From Aquirufa ecclesiirivi (GTDB lineage: Bacteria > Bacteroidota > Bacteroidia > Cytophagales > Spirosomataceae), in NCBI RefSeq assembly GCF_011250515.1, contig NZ_JAANOP010000003.1:248001-312000 (forward strand): 64,000 nucleotides of DNA. Direction: 5' to 3'. Below are positions 1-6,353 of this stretch, piece by piece. Position 1 is the first letter of the stretch; each line of letters opens with the position of its first letter. The notes below the pieces were generated by a model. That model had not been told where the DNA came from. It saw only the letters and a list, made by a program, of their open reading frames with translations, and made no database searches. The position numbers and the translations under genes were made by a program.

Positions 1-506
1 GAAATCCTTTAGAAGAAAAATTTGTTGAGTTGGTGCTGTCCGTTAGACCTGAACAAGTAACCTTAGTGCCCGATGCTCTTGGTCAAATCACTTCCAATCA
101 TGGCTGGGATACGGTAAAACATCAAGATTTACTGATTCGACTCATCGCACCTTTCAAGGCGGCGGGTATTCGTACATCCATTTTTGTGGATCCGATTTTA
201 GAAATGGTTGAGGCCGCCAAAACCACCGGAGCTGATCGCATTGAACTATATACAGAACCTTTTGCTGAGGATTTTCCAAATCACCCCACGCAGGCTGTTA
301 CTGCTTACAGAAAAGCAGCCTTTAGGGCTCATCAATTGGGCTTGGGAGTAAATGCTGGCCATGATTTAAGTTTGGAAAATTTGGCATTTTTTAAAGCGAA
401 TGTTCAACCATTGGATGAAGTATCCATTGGGCATGCCTTGATTTGCGATGCGCTATATTATGGCTTAGAAAATACGATACAGCTTTATAAAAGACAGTTG
501 AGTTAG
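1..506 (+). CDS. pdxJ: Pyridoxine 5'-phosphate synthase PdxJ (3' part)
   Basis: The product condenses 1-deoxy-D-xylulose 5-phosphate with 3-amino-1-hydroxyacetone phosphate in the DXP-dependent vitamin B6 pathway. The reading frame is open from the window edge, so the N-terminal third of the TIM barrel is missing; about 168 of the usual ~240 residues are present. Visible family motifs are RPEQVTLVPDALGQITSNHG, the ELYTEPFAE strand, the LGLGVNAGHDL loop and the C-terminal SIGHALICDALYYGLE segment, which match the phosphate-binding C-terminal part of PdxJ. The TTG at position 30 is internal and is not a start. The frame ends with TAG and the next gene points the other way. Identity is secure from motif order; the true start lies outside the window. 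Confidence 0.93.
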   Translation, partial: NPLEEKFVELVLSVRPEQVTLVPDALGQITSNHGWDTVKHQDLLIRLIAPFKAAGIRTSIFVDPILEMVEAAKTTGADRIELYTEPFAEDFPNHPTQAVTAYRKAAFRAHQLGLGVNAGHDLSLENLAFFKANVQPLDEVSIGHALICDALYYGLENTIQLYKRQLS

Positions 507-877
507 GACATTTCTGTTATTTAAAGCGTCCTTTAAACAACAAAAACATCCATTAAAAATGATTGAATCTAAAAAATTCATCATTCTAGATTAAAAGCGG
601 TTAGGCATTCGAAAGAACACCTAGCTAATCATCAGCTAATCAGCCTTTGCTGATTTCCTGTTCCTTGTAGTGCAAAATTGAAGATATTTAAAAGAAATCA
701 ACTTGCGTTATATCAATAAATAATATTGCTCCCCATCAATTTTTTAAAGTAATTTTTTTATAAACCGCACAAAATCAACGAGTTAAATTAAAAAAATATT
801 TGTTATAGTTTATCGAGTATATGATAAAAAAGGGGCAATCTATCGATTGCCCCTTTTCACTAACTAGTAACTGACGA
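507..877. other. Intergenic region without a recognisable gene
   Basis: This 371-bp AT-rich spacer lies between the convergent pdxJ end and the minus-strand secreted protein. It holds a short direct repeat of agctaatca near 620-645 and the terminator hairpin at 828-857. I see no open frame with a credible product and no RNA gene. Confidence 0.6.
828..857 (-). terminator. Rho-independent terminator of the gene at 878-1492
   Basis: A perfect 13-bp stem (arms 828-840 and 845-857) closes on a 4-nt loop. On the minus strand the stem ends in a run of T. It lies about 20 bp past the stop codon at 878. Confidence 0.8.
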
Positions 878-1492
878 TTAATCTCTTTGGCCTGTCAAAA
901 CTACAGCGCCACCTGCCACTGACAATTTGATGGCAGCTACTTTTCCGTCTGTTCTGGAGAAAATAATATCCGCATCATAACCTTGAATGGTCGCTGTATA
1001 CACATCAGCATCTTTAGAAGGTTTTAATTCTGCTGGCTCAGCACCACCTGCATCAGAGGATAAGAAAAGCTTCCCTTCTTTGGCGGCAATTAAAATTTTC
1101 TTCACATATTCATTTTCTGCCATTTTAAATGACCCAGCATATTCATCTCCTGCTGATTTTGTCATTTCCTTTTGACCTGCTAAAACTTGTCCTTGAGCAT
1201 CAATTTTAATCACACTCACTTGGCCATTTACGCGCTCAAATGTGATGGTAGCACCCATACTTTCCAATACAAATTCATCCGCTTTTTTACCTACAGCTAA
1301 TTCTGAATCTGGGAAACCTTCGGCAGACATCACTAATTTTCCATCTTTGGGAGTCAATTTTACTGACTTAACATAAGGATTATCTTGTAATTTATAATTA
1401 CCAGCATAATCTGTTACAGCTGTCTGTGCATCAGCCGTAAAAGCAAAAAATGCCAACGATAGTCCAATGGCAATATTTTTCATTTTTTTCAT
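878..1492 (-). CDS. Secreted protein with two tandem repeat domains, unknown function
   Basis: The 204-residue product begins with a signal peptide (residues 1-22, MKKMKNIAIGL...TADAQ) and is predicted periplasmic or exported. The mature part consists of two related units of about 85 residues. Both start YAGxYK/FK followed by a D/ENxYVK motif, continue through a D/EGKL strand, and end in xGKV/GQVxxIK...xLxGQ. This resembles small beta-rich DUF3471-like domains seen at the ends of secreted Bacteroidota hydrolases, here without a catalytic domain. No catalytic motif is visible. It is a single-gene unit with its own terminator. ATG start chosen because it directly precedes the signal peptide; a second Met at residue 4 is also possible. 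Confidence 0.75.
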   Translation of the reverse strand: MKKMKNIAIGLSLAFFAFTADAQTAVTDYAGNYKLQDNPYVKSVKLTPKDGKLVMSAEGFPDSELAVGKKADEFVLESMGATITFERVNGQVSVIKIDAQGQVLAGQKEMTKSAGDEYAGSFKMAENEYVKKILIAAKEGKLFLSSDAGGAEPAELKPSKDADVYTATIQGYDADIIFSRTDGKVAAIKLSVAGGAVVLTGQRD

Positions 1493-1610
1493 TGGGTGTT
1501 AATTTTGGTTTGTTTGACAAATCTAATAAAAAATGATGCTTGCATAACTCATGTAAGCTTGAAATGACAAAAAAAAATATTTAAAATTTTATATCAATTA
1601 CGGTGAAGCA

Positions 1611-1641
1611 TTTTGATTTATAAAAGTTTTATTTACTTTTG
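1611..1641 (+). promoter_or_regulatory. Bacteroidota-type promoter of the sigma factor gene
   Basis: TTTTG at 1611-1615 is followed after 18 bp by TACTTTTG at 1634-1641. This fits the TTTG-N17-23-TAnnTTTG consensus used by the Bacteroidota primary sigma factor. It would leave a leader of roughly 70 nt before the ATG at 1720. Confidence 0.55.
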
Positions 1642-1719
1642 AACCGAAATCAATTCGCCAACCAAACAATAGGAGACCCTGCATGAGATAAAACTCTACG
1701 TTAACAATTTTGAATTTTT

Positions 1720-2319
1720 ATGATCAAAAATCAAGTTAACGATGCAGCGTTGGTATCAGCGTACATCCAAGGCAACGACCAAGCGTTTGAAACGTTGGTT
1801 AAAAGAAGTAAATCAAAAGTTTACACGACCCTCTACTTAATCGTTAAAGATCGCTACATCGCAGAAGATCTTTTGCAGGAAACTTATATCAAAGCAATCG
1901 ATGTATTAAAGTCGGGCCGCTACAATGAAGAAGGCAAATTTCTGCCTTGGGTTGTTCGAATAGCCCATAATTTAGCCATTGATTATTTCAGGAAAGACAA
2001 AAGGTATCCGACCATCGTCTTGGAAGATGGATCTAAAGTTTTCAACAGTTTTGAATTTGCAGAAGATTCTGCAGAGGAGATACAATTAAAAGAGGATCAA
2101 ATCGTTAATATCAGAGAATTAATTAAAAAACTGCCTGATGAACAACGAGAGGTCCTTGTGATGCGTCATTACGAAGAATTAAGTTTCCAAGAAATAGCGG
2201 CACAAACTCAAGTTAGCATCAATACGGCCTTAGGAAGAATGCGATATGCATTGATCAACCTAAGAAAAATGCTAGAAAAACAAGAGAATGCCTATGACGC
2301 AAAAATTTACCACAAATGA
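1720..2319 (+). CDS. ECF-type RNA polymerase sigma factor
   Basis: The 199-residue protein is an extracytoplasmic-function sigma-70 factor that directs RNA polymerase to alternative promoters. Region 2 spans roughly residues 12-95 (AYIQGNDQAFETLV, then DRYIAEDLLQETYIKAID and the WVVRIAHNLAIDYFRK segment). Region 4 spans about residues 135-185 (LPDEQREVLVMRHYEELSF, EIAAQTQVSINTALGRMRYA), with the helix-turn-helix intact. No anti-sigma gene with a transmembrane segment lies next to it. A small ORF overlaps its 3' end by 32 bp and may be cotranscribed. Target promoters and inducing signal cannot be read from the sequence. Confidence 0.92.
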   Translation: MIKNQVNDAALVSAYIQGNDQAFETLVKRSKSKVYTTLYLIVKDRYIAEDLLQETYIKAIDVLKSGRYNEEGKFLPWVVRIAHNLAIDYFRKDKRYPTIVLEDGSKVFNSFEFAEDSAEEIQLKEDQIVNIRELIKKLPDEQREVLVMRHYEELSFQEIAAQTQVSINTALGRMRYALINLRKMLEKQENAYDAKIYHK

Positions 2320-2506
2320 CCTAGTCAAAACCCTTTATGAACCCCAGTCAGGGTTTTCAATAGTTTTAAGCTTGGAAGATCAATCGGAATTGGCTTCCCT
2401 CCAAAAGGTCAAATTGTCACTAGACAATGCCCTACTAGAACCTCCTAGTAGAACCATAGAAGCTATTTTAGCCTATTCAAAGCATCAGATGCCCATTCAA
2501 TCCTAA
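2288..2506 (+). CDS. Small cytoplasmic protein overlapping the sigma factor gene, unknown function
   Basis: The ORF encodes 72 residues with no signal peptide or membrane segment. It starts inside the last codons of the sigma factor gene in another frame (ATG at 2288, or a second ATG two codons on at 2294) and ends at TAA. The sequence is mixed polar with a helix-prone middle (SLEDQSELASLQKVKLSLDN). I do not recognise a family. Its position, translationally coupled to an ECF sigma gene, suggests a partner or regulator of the sigma factor, but nothing in the sequence proves this. Codon use looks like that of its neighbours, which supports a real gene. Confidence 0.6.
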   Translation: MPMTQKFTTNDLVKTLYEPQSGFSIVLSLEDQSELASLQKVKLSLDNALLEPPSRTIEAILAYSKHQMPIQS

Positions 2507-2518
2507 TGGATGGGCATC
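2488..2518 (+). terminator. Hairpin at the end of the sigma factor operon
   Basis: A perfect 9-bp stem (gatgcccat at 2488-2496 with atgggcatc at 2510-2518) spans the stop codon of the small ORF. The U tract downstream is weak, so termination is possible but not certain. Confidence 0.35.
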
Positions 2519-2559
2519 CAGCCTTGAAATTTTTCTTACCTTTGTAGAAAGTCATTTTC

Positions 2560-3210
2560 ATGCAAAGAAAAGAACGATTTCAAGCATTTGTAGATCATTT
2601 TTCCAGCTCTTTTCCAGAGGCAGAAACCGAATTACACTACAGTAATCCTTACGAATTATTAGTGGCTGTGGTCCTGTCTGCACAATGTACGGACAAACGT
2701 ATTAATCAAGTAACTCCTGCTCTTTTCCAACGATTCCCTAGTCCTAAAGAATTAGCCGAATCCAGTGTCGATGAAATATTCAATTACATTCGGTCTGTTT
2801 CTTATCCAAACAATAAAGCCAAGCATTTATTGGGTTTGGGTCAAAAACTAATAGATTCATTTCAAGGAGAAGTTCCAGAATCCTTGGAAGATTTGCAAAC
2901 ACTTCCGGGCGTTGGCCGAAAAACAGCCAATGTCATTGCATCGGTGATCTACAACCAACCTGCCATGGCGGTGGATACGCATGTCTATCGAGTATCAAGA
3001 AGATTAGGATTAGTCCCACAGACTGCCACTACTCCATTAAAAGTGGAGCAAATCTTGGTTAAAAACCTTCCTGATGAAGTGATTGCCCGGGCGCATCATT
3101 GGTTAATATTACATGGCCGATACATTTGTTTGGCTAGAAAACCCATGTGCTCTACTTGCCAGATCAGTCATTTTTGTGCCTACTTTGAAAAAAATAAGCC
3201 CAAAGCATGA
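2560..3210 (+). CDS. nth: Endonuclease III (DNA glycosylase/AP lyase)
   Basis: Base-excision repair enzyme that removes oxidised pyrimidines and cleaves the abasic site by beta-elimination. The 216-residue length is normal for the family. The helix-hairpin-helix LPGVGRKTANVIASV lies at about residues 115-129 with catalytic Lys121, and the GPD aspartate is Asp139 in AVDTHVYRVSRRLG. The C-terminal [4Fe-4S] loop has Cys190, Cys197, Cys200 and Cys206 (C-x6-C-x2-C-x5-C), all intact. The stop overlaps the start of pnuC by 4 bp, so the two are likely translated together. A TACCTTTG element at 2537-2544 could be a -7 box, but no well-spaced partner is visible. Confidence 0.96.
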   Translation: MQRKERFQAFVDHFSSSFPEAETELHYSNPYELLVAVVLSAQCTDKRINQVTPALFQRFPSPKELAESSVDEIFNYIRSVSYPNNKAKHLLGLGQKLIDSFQGEVPESLEDLQTLPGVGRKTANVIASVIYNQPAMAVDTHVYRVSRRLGLVPQTATTPLKVEQILVKNLPDEVIARAHHWLILHGRYICLARKPMCSTCQISHFCAYFEKNKPKA

Positions 3211-3779
3211 TCATTCAATGGATTCAAGAGAATATCTGGGAGTTTAGTGGGATTATTTGCTCCCTATTGGGAGTCTATTTTTCTATCAAACAGCAGTTAG
3301 CAGCCTGGATTTGGAATATCCTCGGATCTATTTTATTTGGTATATTATTTTATCAGCATGGCTTGTACTCCGATATGGAATTACAAGTTTTTTTTATTGC
3401 CATGGGAATATATGGCTTTTATCAATGGAGGAAAGAAGAGCCAAATTGGAAGGCTGAAAAAAGTAGTAACCAACTACTCATCCTAGGAATCACATTAGCC
3501 ATCATTTATGGTTTGGTAGTCGGGTTTCTTCATAGCCGTCTAACTAATTTGGTTTCATTTGCCTACCTAGATGCTACTTTAACAGGACTTAGCATTTTCG
3601 GAACCTGGTTAGCAATTAACAAAAAAATAGAAAATTGGACACTTTGGATCATCATTGATGCAATCTATGTATTGATGTATATACAGAAAGCACTTTGGGG
3701 AACCAGCTTACTTTATGTGCTATTTATCTTGCTGGCTATCAGAGGACTAAATCAATGGAAAAAGAATTTTAAATCCTAA
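3207..3779 (+). CDS. pnuC: Nicotinamide riboside transporter PnuC
   Basis: Integral membrane facilitator for uptake of nicotinamide riboside (or mononucleotide) into NAD salvage. The 190-residue protein has about seven hydrophobic helices. It carries PnuC hallmarks such as the early SLLGVYFSIKQQLAAWIWNI segment and the IYGFYQW motif near residue 72, with aromatic-rich helices later (FGTWLAINKKIENWTLWI). It overlaps nth by 4 bp (ATGA). In many Bacteroidota pnuC is followed by a kinase or a TonB receptor; here it is the last gene, so the salvage kinase must be elsewhere. Confidence 0.92.
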   Translation: MIIQWIQENIWEFSGIICSLLGVYFSIKQQLAAWIWNILGSILFGILFYQHGLYSDMELQVFFIAMGIYGFYQWRKEEPNWKAEKSSNQLLILGITLAIIYGLVVGFLHSRLTNLVSFAYLDATLTGLSIFGTWLAINKKIENWTLWIIIDAIYVLMYIQKALWGTSLLYVLFILLAIRGLNQWKKNFKS

Positions 3780-3806
3780 AAATTTAAATTCAATTTTATA
3801 TAATAA

Positions 3807-3838
3807 TTATCTATTTCAAATAGATAAATTTATATTTG
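3807..3838 (+). promoter_or_regulatory. Promoter with a perfect 21-bp palindrome, DksA-like operon
   Basis: TATATTTG at 3831-3838 matches the TAnnTTTG -7 box. Directly upstream lies a perfect inverted repeat with 10-bp arms and a 1-bp centre (arms 3807-3816 and 3818-3827). Its position between the expected -33 and -7 elements suggests an operator. No good -33 box is visible, which would suit an activator-dependent promoter. Confidence 0.45.
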
Positions 3839-3935
3839 TGCTACCATTATAAGAAACGAAACTAAATCACTGATTAACAAATACTTGCATAGGCAAAATA
3901 TTTATTCAACATTCAGATTAAGCATTATTTAGAAC

Positions 3936-4319
3936 ATGGGAAACGAAGAAAAGCAAAGGTATTCAGCGGAAGAATTAAAGGAATTTGAAGATATTATTCT
4001 TAAAAAACTAGAAGAAACTAAAGCAGAGTTAACGTATTTGAGAGAAACGTTAAGTAAGAAAAATGATCCAGGTACAGACGATACTGCAGGAAATTCCAAA
4101 GTAATGGAAGATGGTGCAGATACGGCCGAAAAAGAAAACATGAACCAATTGGCCGTTCGCCAACAGAAGTTTGCTGGCAACTTAGAAAAAGCACTTATGC
4201 GAATTAAAAATGGCACCTACGGAATTTGCGTGGAAAGTGGCAAATTAATTTCCAAAGAGAGATTGCGTTTGGTTCCTCACACACAACATTCGATTGAGGC
4301 TAAACTTAAACAAAAATAA
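3936..4319 (+). CDS. DksA/TraR-family regulator with degenerate zinc finger
   Basis: The 127-residue protein has the DksA/TraR layout: an N-terminal coiled coil (about residues 8-90, acidic and lysine-rich), then a C-terminal globular segment around NGTYGICVESGKLISKERLR. DksA-type proteins bind the RNA polymerase secondary channel and adjust transcription, often with ppGpp. Of the four zinc-binding cysteines only the first is kept; the second position is Ser and the distal pair is replaced by a PHTQH segment. This cysteine loss is common in Bacteroidota members. It heads an operon with two small membrane-protein genes, its stop codon being directly followed by the next ATG. Confidence 0.85.
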   Translation: MGNEEKQRYSAEELKEFEDIILKKLEETKAELTYLRETLSKKNDPGTDDTAGNSKVMEDGADTAEKENMNQLAVRQQKFAGNLEKALMRIKNGTYGICVESGKLISKERLRLVPHTQHSIEAKLKQK

Positions 4320-4673
4320 ATGGGATTTTTCGATAACAATAGGTTAATCGATCTCTTGAGTAATTACCTCAAGACTCAATTCGAATTGGTGAAGTTAGAC
4401 ATCCAAGAACGAATCGAAGAACTATTGACTCGAATTTTCACCTTTTTACTAACTGCTTTTGCGGTATTAATTACCCTGTTTTTTGCCTTAATGGGCTTAG
4501 CCAACTTTTTAAATGAATGGTTAAAAAGTGCTTATTGGGGATATTTAATAGTGGCTGGATTCAGCACGATTGTCAGTTTAATTTTACTGAGTAATCTCAA
4601 AAAACAAGGTAAAAAAGAAGAAGAAATAGAGGAAATCATTCCCCAAGAAACAGAAGAAGAGATCGAATCATGA
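4320..4673 (+). CDS. Phage-holin-family membrane protein (holin-X like)
   Basis: The 117-residue protein has an N-terminal amphipathic helix (NRLIDLLSNYLKTQFELVKL), two strong transmembrane segments (about 40-65 and 73-93), and an acidic C-terminal tail. This is the layout of Phage_holin_3_6/holin-X proteins, which are usual chromosomal genes in Bacteroidota and not evidence of a prophage. The molecular role is unknown; membrane stress or envelope functions are generally assumed. It begins one base after the DksA-like stop and overlaps the next gene by 4 bp. Confidence 0.8.
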   Translation: MGFFDNNRLIDLLSNYLKTQFELVKLDIQERIEELLTRIFTFLLTAFAVLITLFFALMGLANFLNEWLKSAYWGYLIVAGFSTIVSLILLSNLKKQGKKEEEIEEIIPQETEEEIES

Positions 4674-5011
4674 GCCGAGCAAAAAGCAAGAAAGAAGATT
4701 TAATCGCCCAAGCAGAGATCTATGAAAAAGAACTTTCAGAAGAAGTGGGTGAAATAAAACAACAAATCAAAGAAAAAGGAAGCCAGGCCCTACTTATAGG
4801 TGGAGTGTTGTTGGGTTCCTACTTACTATATTCTTTACTATCAGGCTCTGAGAAAAAATCAAAATTAGACACCAAAGAAGGCAGTTCATTCCTAGGTGGG
4901 GCCATTAAATCATATGCCATCGCTTTAGCGCTTTCCTTAGCAAAAGATAAACTTGTTGAATTTCTTCAGCAGTTGGAAGAAAATAATCAAGAAGTTACAA
5001 ATAAAAAATAA
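4670..5011 (+). CDS. Small membrane protein of the holin-like operon, unknown function
   Basis: 113 residues: a charged N-terminal coiled-coil stretch (1-38), a hydrophobic segment (about 40-58, ALLIGGVLLGSYLLYSLLSG), a linker, and a second weakly hydrophobic helix (about 78-100). I do not recognise a named family. Proteins of this type commonly follow holin-X-like genes in Bacteroidota, so the pair probably acts together at the inner membrane. It overlaps the upstream gene by ATGA. The next feature is a perfect palindrome at 5041-5073 that may end the transcript. Confidence 0.65.
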   Translation: MSRAKSKKEDLIAQAEIYEKELSEEVGEIKQQIKEKGSQALLIGGVLLGSYLLYSLLSGSEKKSKLDTKEGSSFLGGAIKSYAIALALSLAKDKLVEFLQQLEENNQEVTNKK

Positions 5012-5040
5012 GGGCGTTCGGTAATTTTGACTTGACATTT

Positions 5041-5073
5041 AGATTTGACAACTTTTGAAAAGTTGTCAAATCT
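5041..5073. repeat. Perfect 33-bp palindrome (16-1-16)
   Basis: Arms 5041-5056 (agatttgacaactttt) and 5058-5073 are exact reverse complements around a single G. It lies 30 bp past the stop of the holin-like operon and could fold as an RNA hairpin. The 16-1-16 size equals that of the three gctgtcaagg palindromes at 14276, 52268 and 52436, although the arm sequence differs. Confidence 0.85.
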
Positions 5074-5170
5074 ACCTGAACCACCACGTATCTACCTGAA
5101 CCACCACGTATCTACCTGAACCACTCCGAATCTACCCAAATCCTCTTGAATCTTCCCGAATCCGATTGAT
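5071..5170. repeat. 20-bp tandem repeat, five units, decaying
   Basis: Units begin at 5071, 5091, 5111, 5131 and 5151. The first two are identical (tctacctgaaccaccacgta), the third differs only in its second half, and the last two keep the TCT-CCC/GAA skeleton. The array starts inside the last bases of the preceding palindrome and ends before the prfB stop. Confidence 0.8.
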
Positions 5171-5198
5171 ATAAGATCAAACTATTACAATCTGGTAT

Positions 5199-6273
5199 TT
5201 AATTACCCATCAAAAACGCCTTTATGAACTCATTAATCTCGCCATCCAATACAGCGTCTGTATTGGAAGTTTGATGGTTTGTTCGGTGATCTTTCACTCG
5301 TCTATCATCCAATACATAACTTCGGATCTGAGAACCCCACTCAATTTTTTTCTTACCTGCTTCCACTTCAGCTCTTGCCGCATTTCGCTTATCAATCTCA
5401 ATTTGGTATAATTTTGATTTCAATAAACGTAAAGCCACTTCCTTATTTTGTAATTGTGATCTTTCTTGCTGACAAGCAATAATAATACCCGAAGGCCTGT
5501 GAGTTAAACGTACTGCCGTTTCCACCTTATTGACATTCTGTCCTCCAGCACCTCCGGAACGAAAAGTATCCCAATCAATATCTGCTGGATTCACATCAAT
5601 TTCAATGGAATCATCAGCAAGTGGATAGACATACACAGAGGCAAAAGAGGTATGTCGACGAGCATTGGAATCAAAAGGTGAAATTCGGACTAAACGATGA
5701 ACCCCATTTTCGGACCTTAAATTTCCGTAGGCAAATTCCCCTTCAATTTCGATGGTCACGGATTTTAAACCCGCAACATCTCCATCATTGGAATCCACCA
5801 AACGAACTTTGAAACCATTCTTTTCTGCCCACATGGAATACATGCGCAGTAACATGCTTGCCCAATCTTGTGACTCTGTTCCACCTGCTCCCGCATTGAT
5901 CTCTATGACGGCGCTCATTTGATCGCCTTCTTCTGACATCATTTTACGGAACTCCAAAGCCTCTAGCTTTTCTTCTAATTTGGCTCCCTCTTGATCTACC
6001 TCTATTTCAGTCGCATCGCCTGACTCATAGAACTCCCAAATGGTTTCTAAATCATCCATGGAAGATTTAAGTTTGTCGAAACCCTCCGTCCAAAATTTTA
6101 AGCCCCGCATTTCTCGCATGGTACTTTCCGCTTTGTCTGGATTATTCCAAAACTCGGGATCCAAGGTCACTGTTTCCAATTCGGAAATCAAATATTTTTT
6201 GTGATCGTAGTCAAAGATACCTCCTTAAAGCCTCTATTCTGGCTTTCAGGTCATTGAACCTGTCTTTTGTCAT
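5199..6273 (-). CDS. prfB: Peptide chain release factor 2, with programmed +1 frameshift
   Basis: RF2 recognises UGA and UAA stop codons and triggers peptide release. The main frame encodes domains 2-4, with the RF2 tripeptide SPF in [15 protein letters not shown] and the catalytic GGQ loop in [18 protein letters not shown]. Upstream, a 20-codon frame starts at ATG 6273 and runs to an in-frame TGA at 6213-6211. The sequence there is AGG AGG TAT CTT TGA C, the classic RF2 frameshift site. Slipping +1 on CTT joins it to the main frame at GAC (6212-6210), giving about 357 residues, which is normal for RF2. The frameshift provides autoregulation: low RF2 favours slippage. Start chosen because it places the complete signal in frame. 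Confidence 0.95.
6210..6225 (-). promoter_or_regulatory. prfB: Programmed +1 frameshift site of prfB
   Basis: On the minus strand AGGAGG (6225-6220) lies three bases before CTT TGA C (6216-6210). The SD-like AGGAGG pairs with 16S rRNA and promotes slippage of the CUU-decoding tRNA. The layout is the same as in Escherichia coli prfB. Confidence 0.93.
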
Positions 6274-6295
6274 ACCTAAATGTGTAATTAAGCTA

Positions 6296-6331
6296 CAAAT
6301 ATACCCGCTTTTGTGCTAAATTGCGGACAAA
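6296..6331 (-). promoter_or_regulatory. Candidate prfB promoter
   Basis: On the minus strand TATATTTG (6303-6296) matches the TAnnTTTG box, and a TTTG lies 24 bp upstream (6331-6328), slightly beyond the usual spacing. The leader to the prfB ATG would be about 15 nt. Confidence 0.42.
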
Positions 6332-6353
6332 TTCATTTAATTCAAGCAATACA

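Noticed and set aside
4320-5011. Holin-like genes as a prophage remnant
   Set aside because: No integrase, capsid or lysis genes are near; such proteins are common chromosomal genes in this phylum.
5071-5170. Tandem repeats considered as a CRISPR array
   Set aside because: Units are contiguous with no spacers, only 20 bp long, and no cas gene is present.
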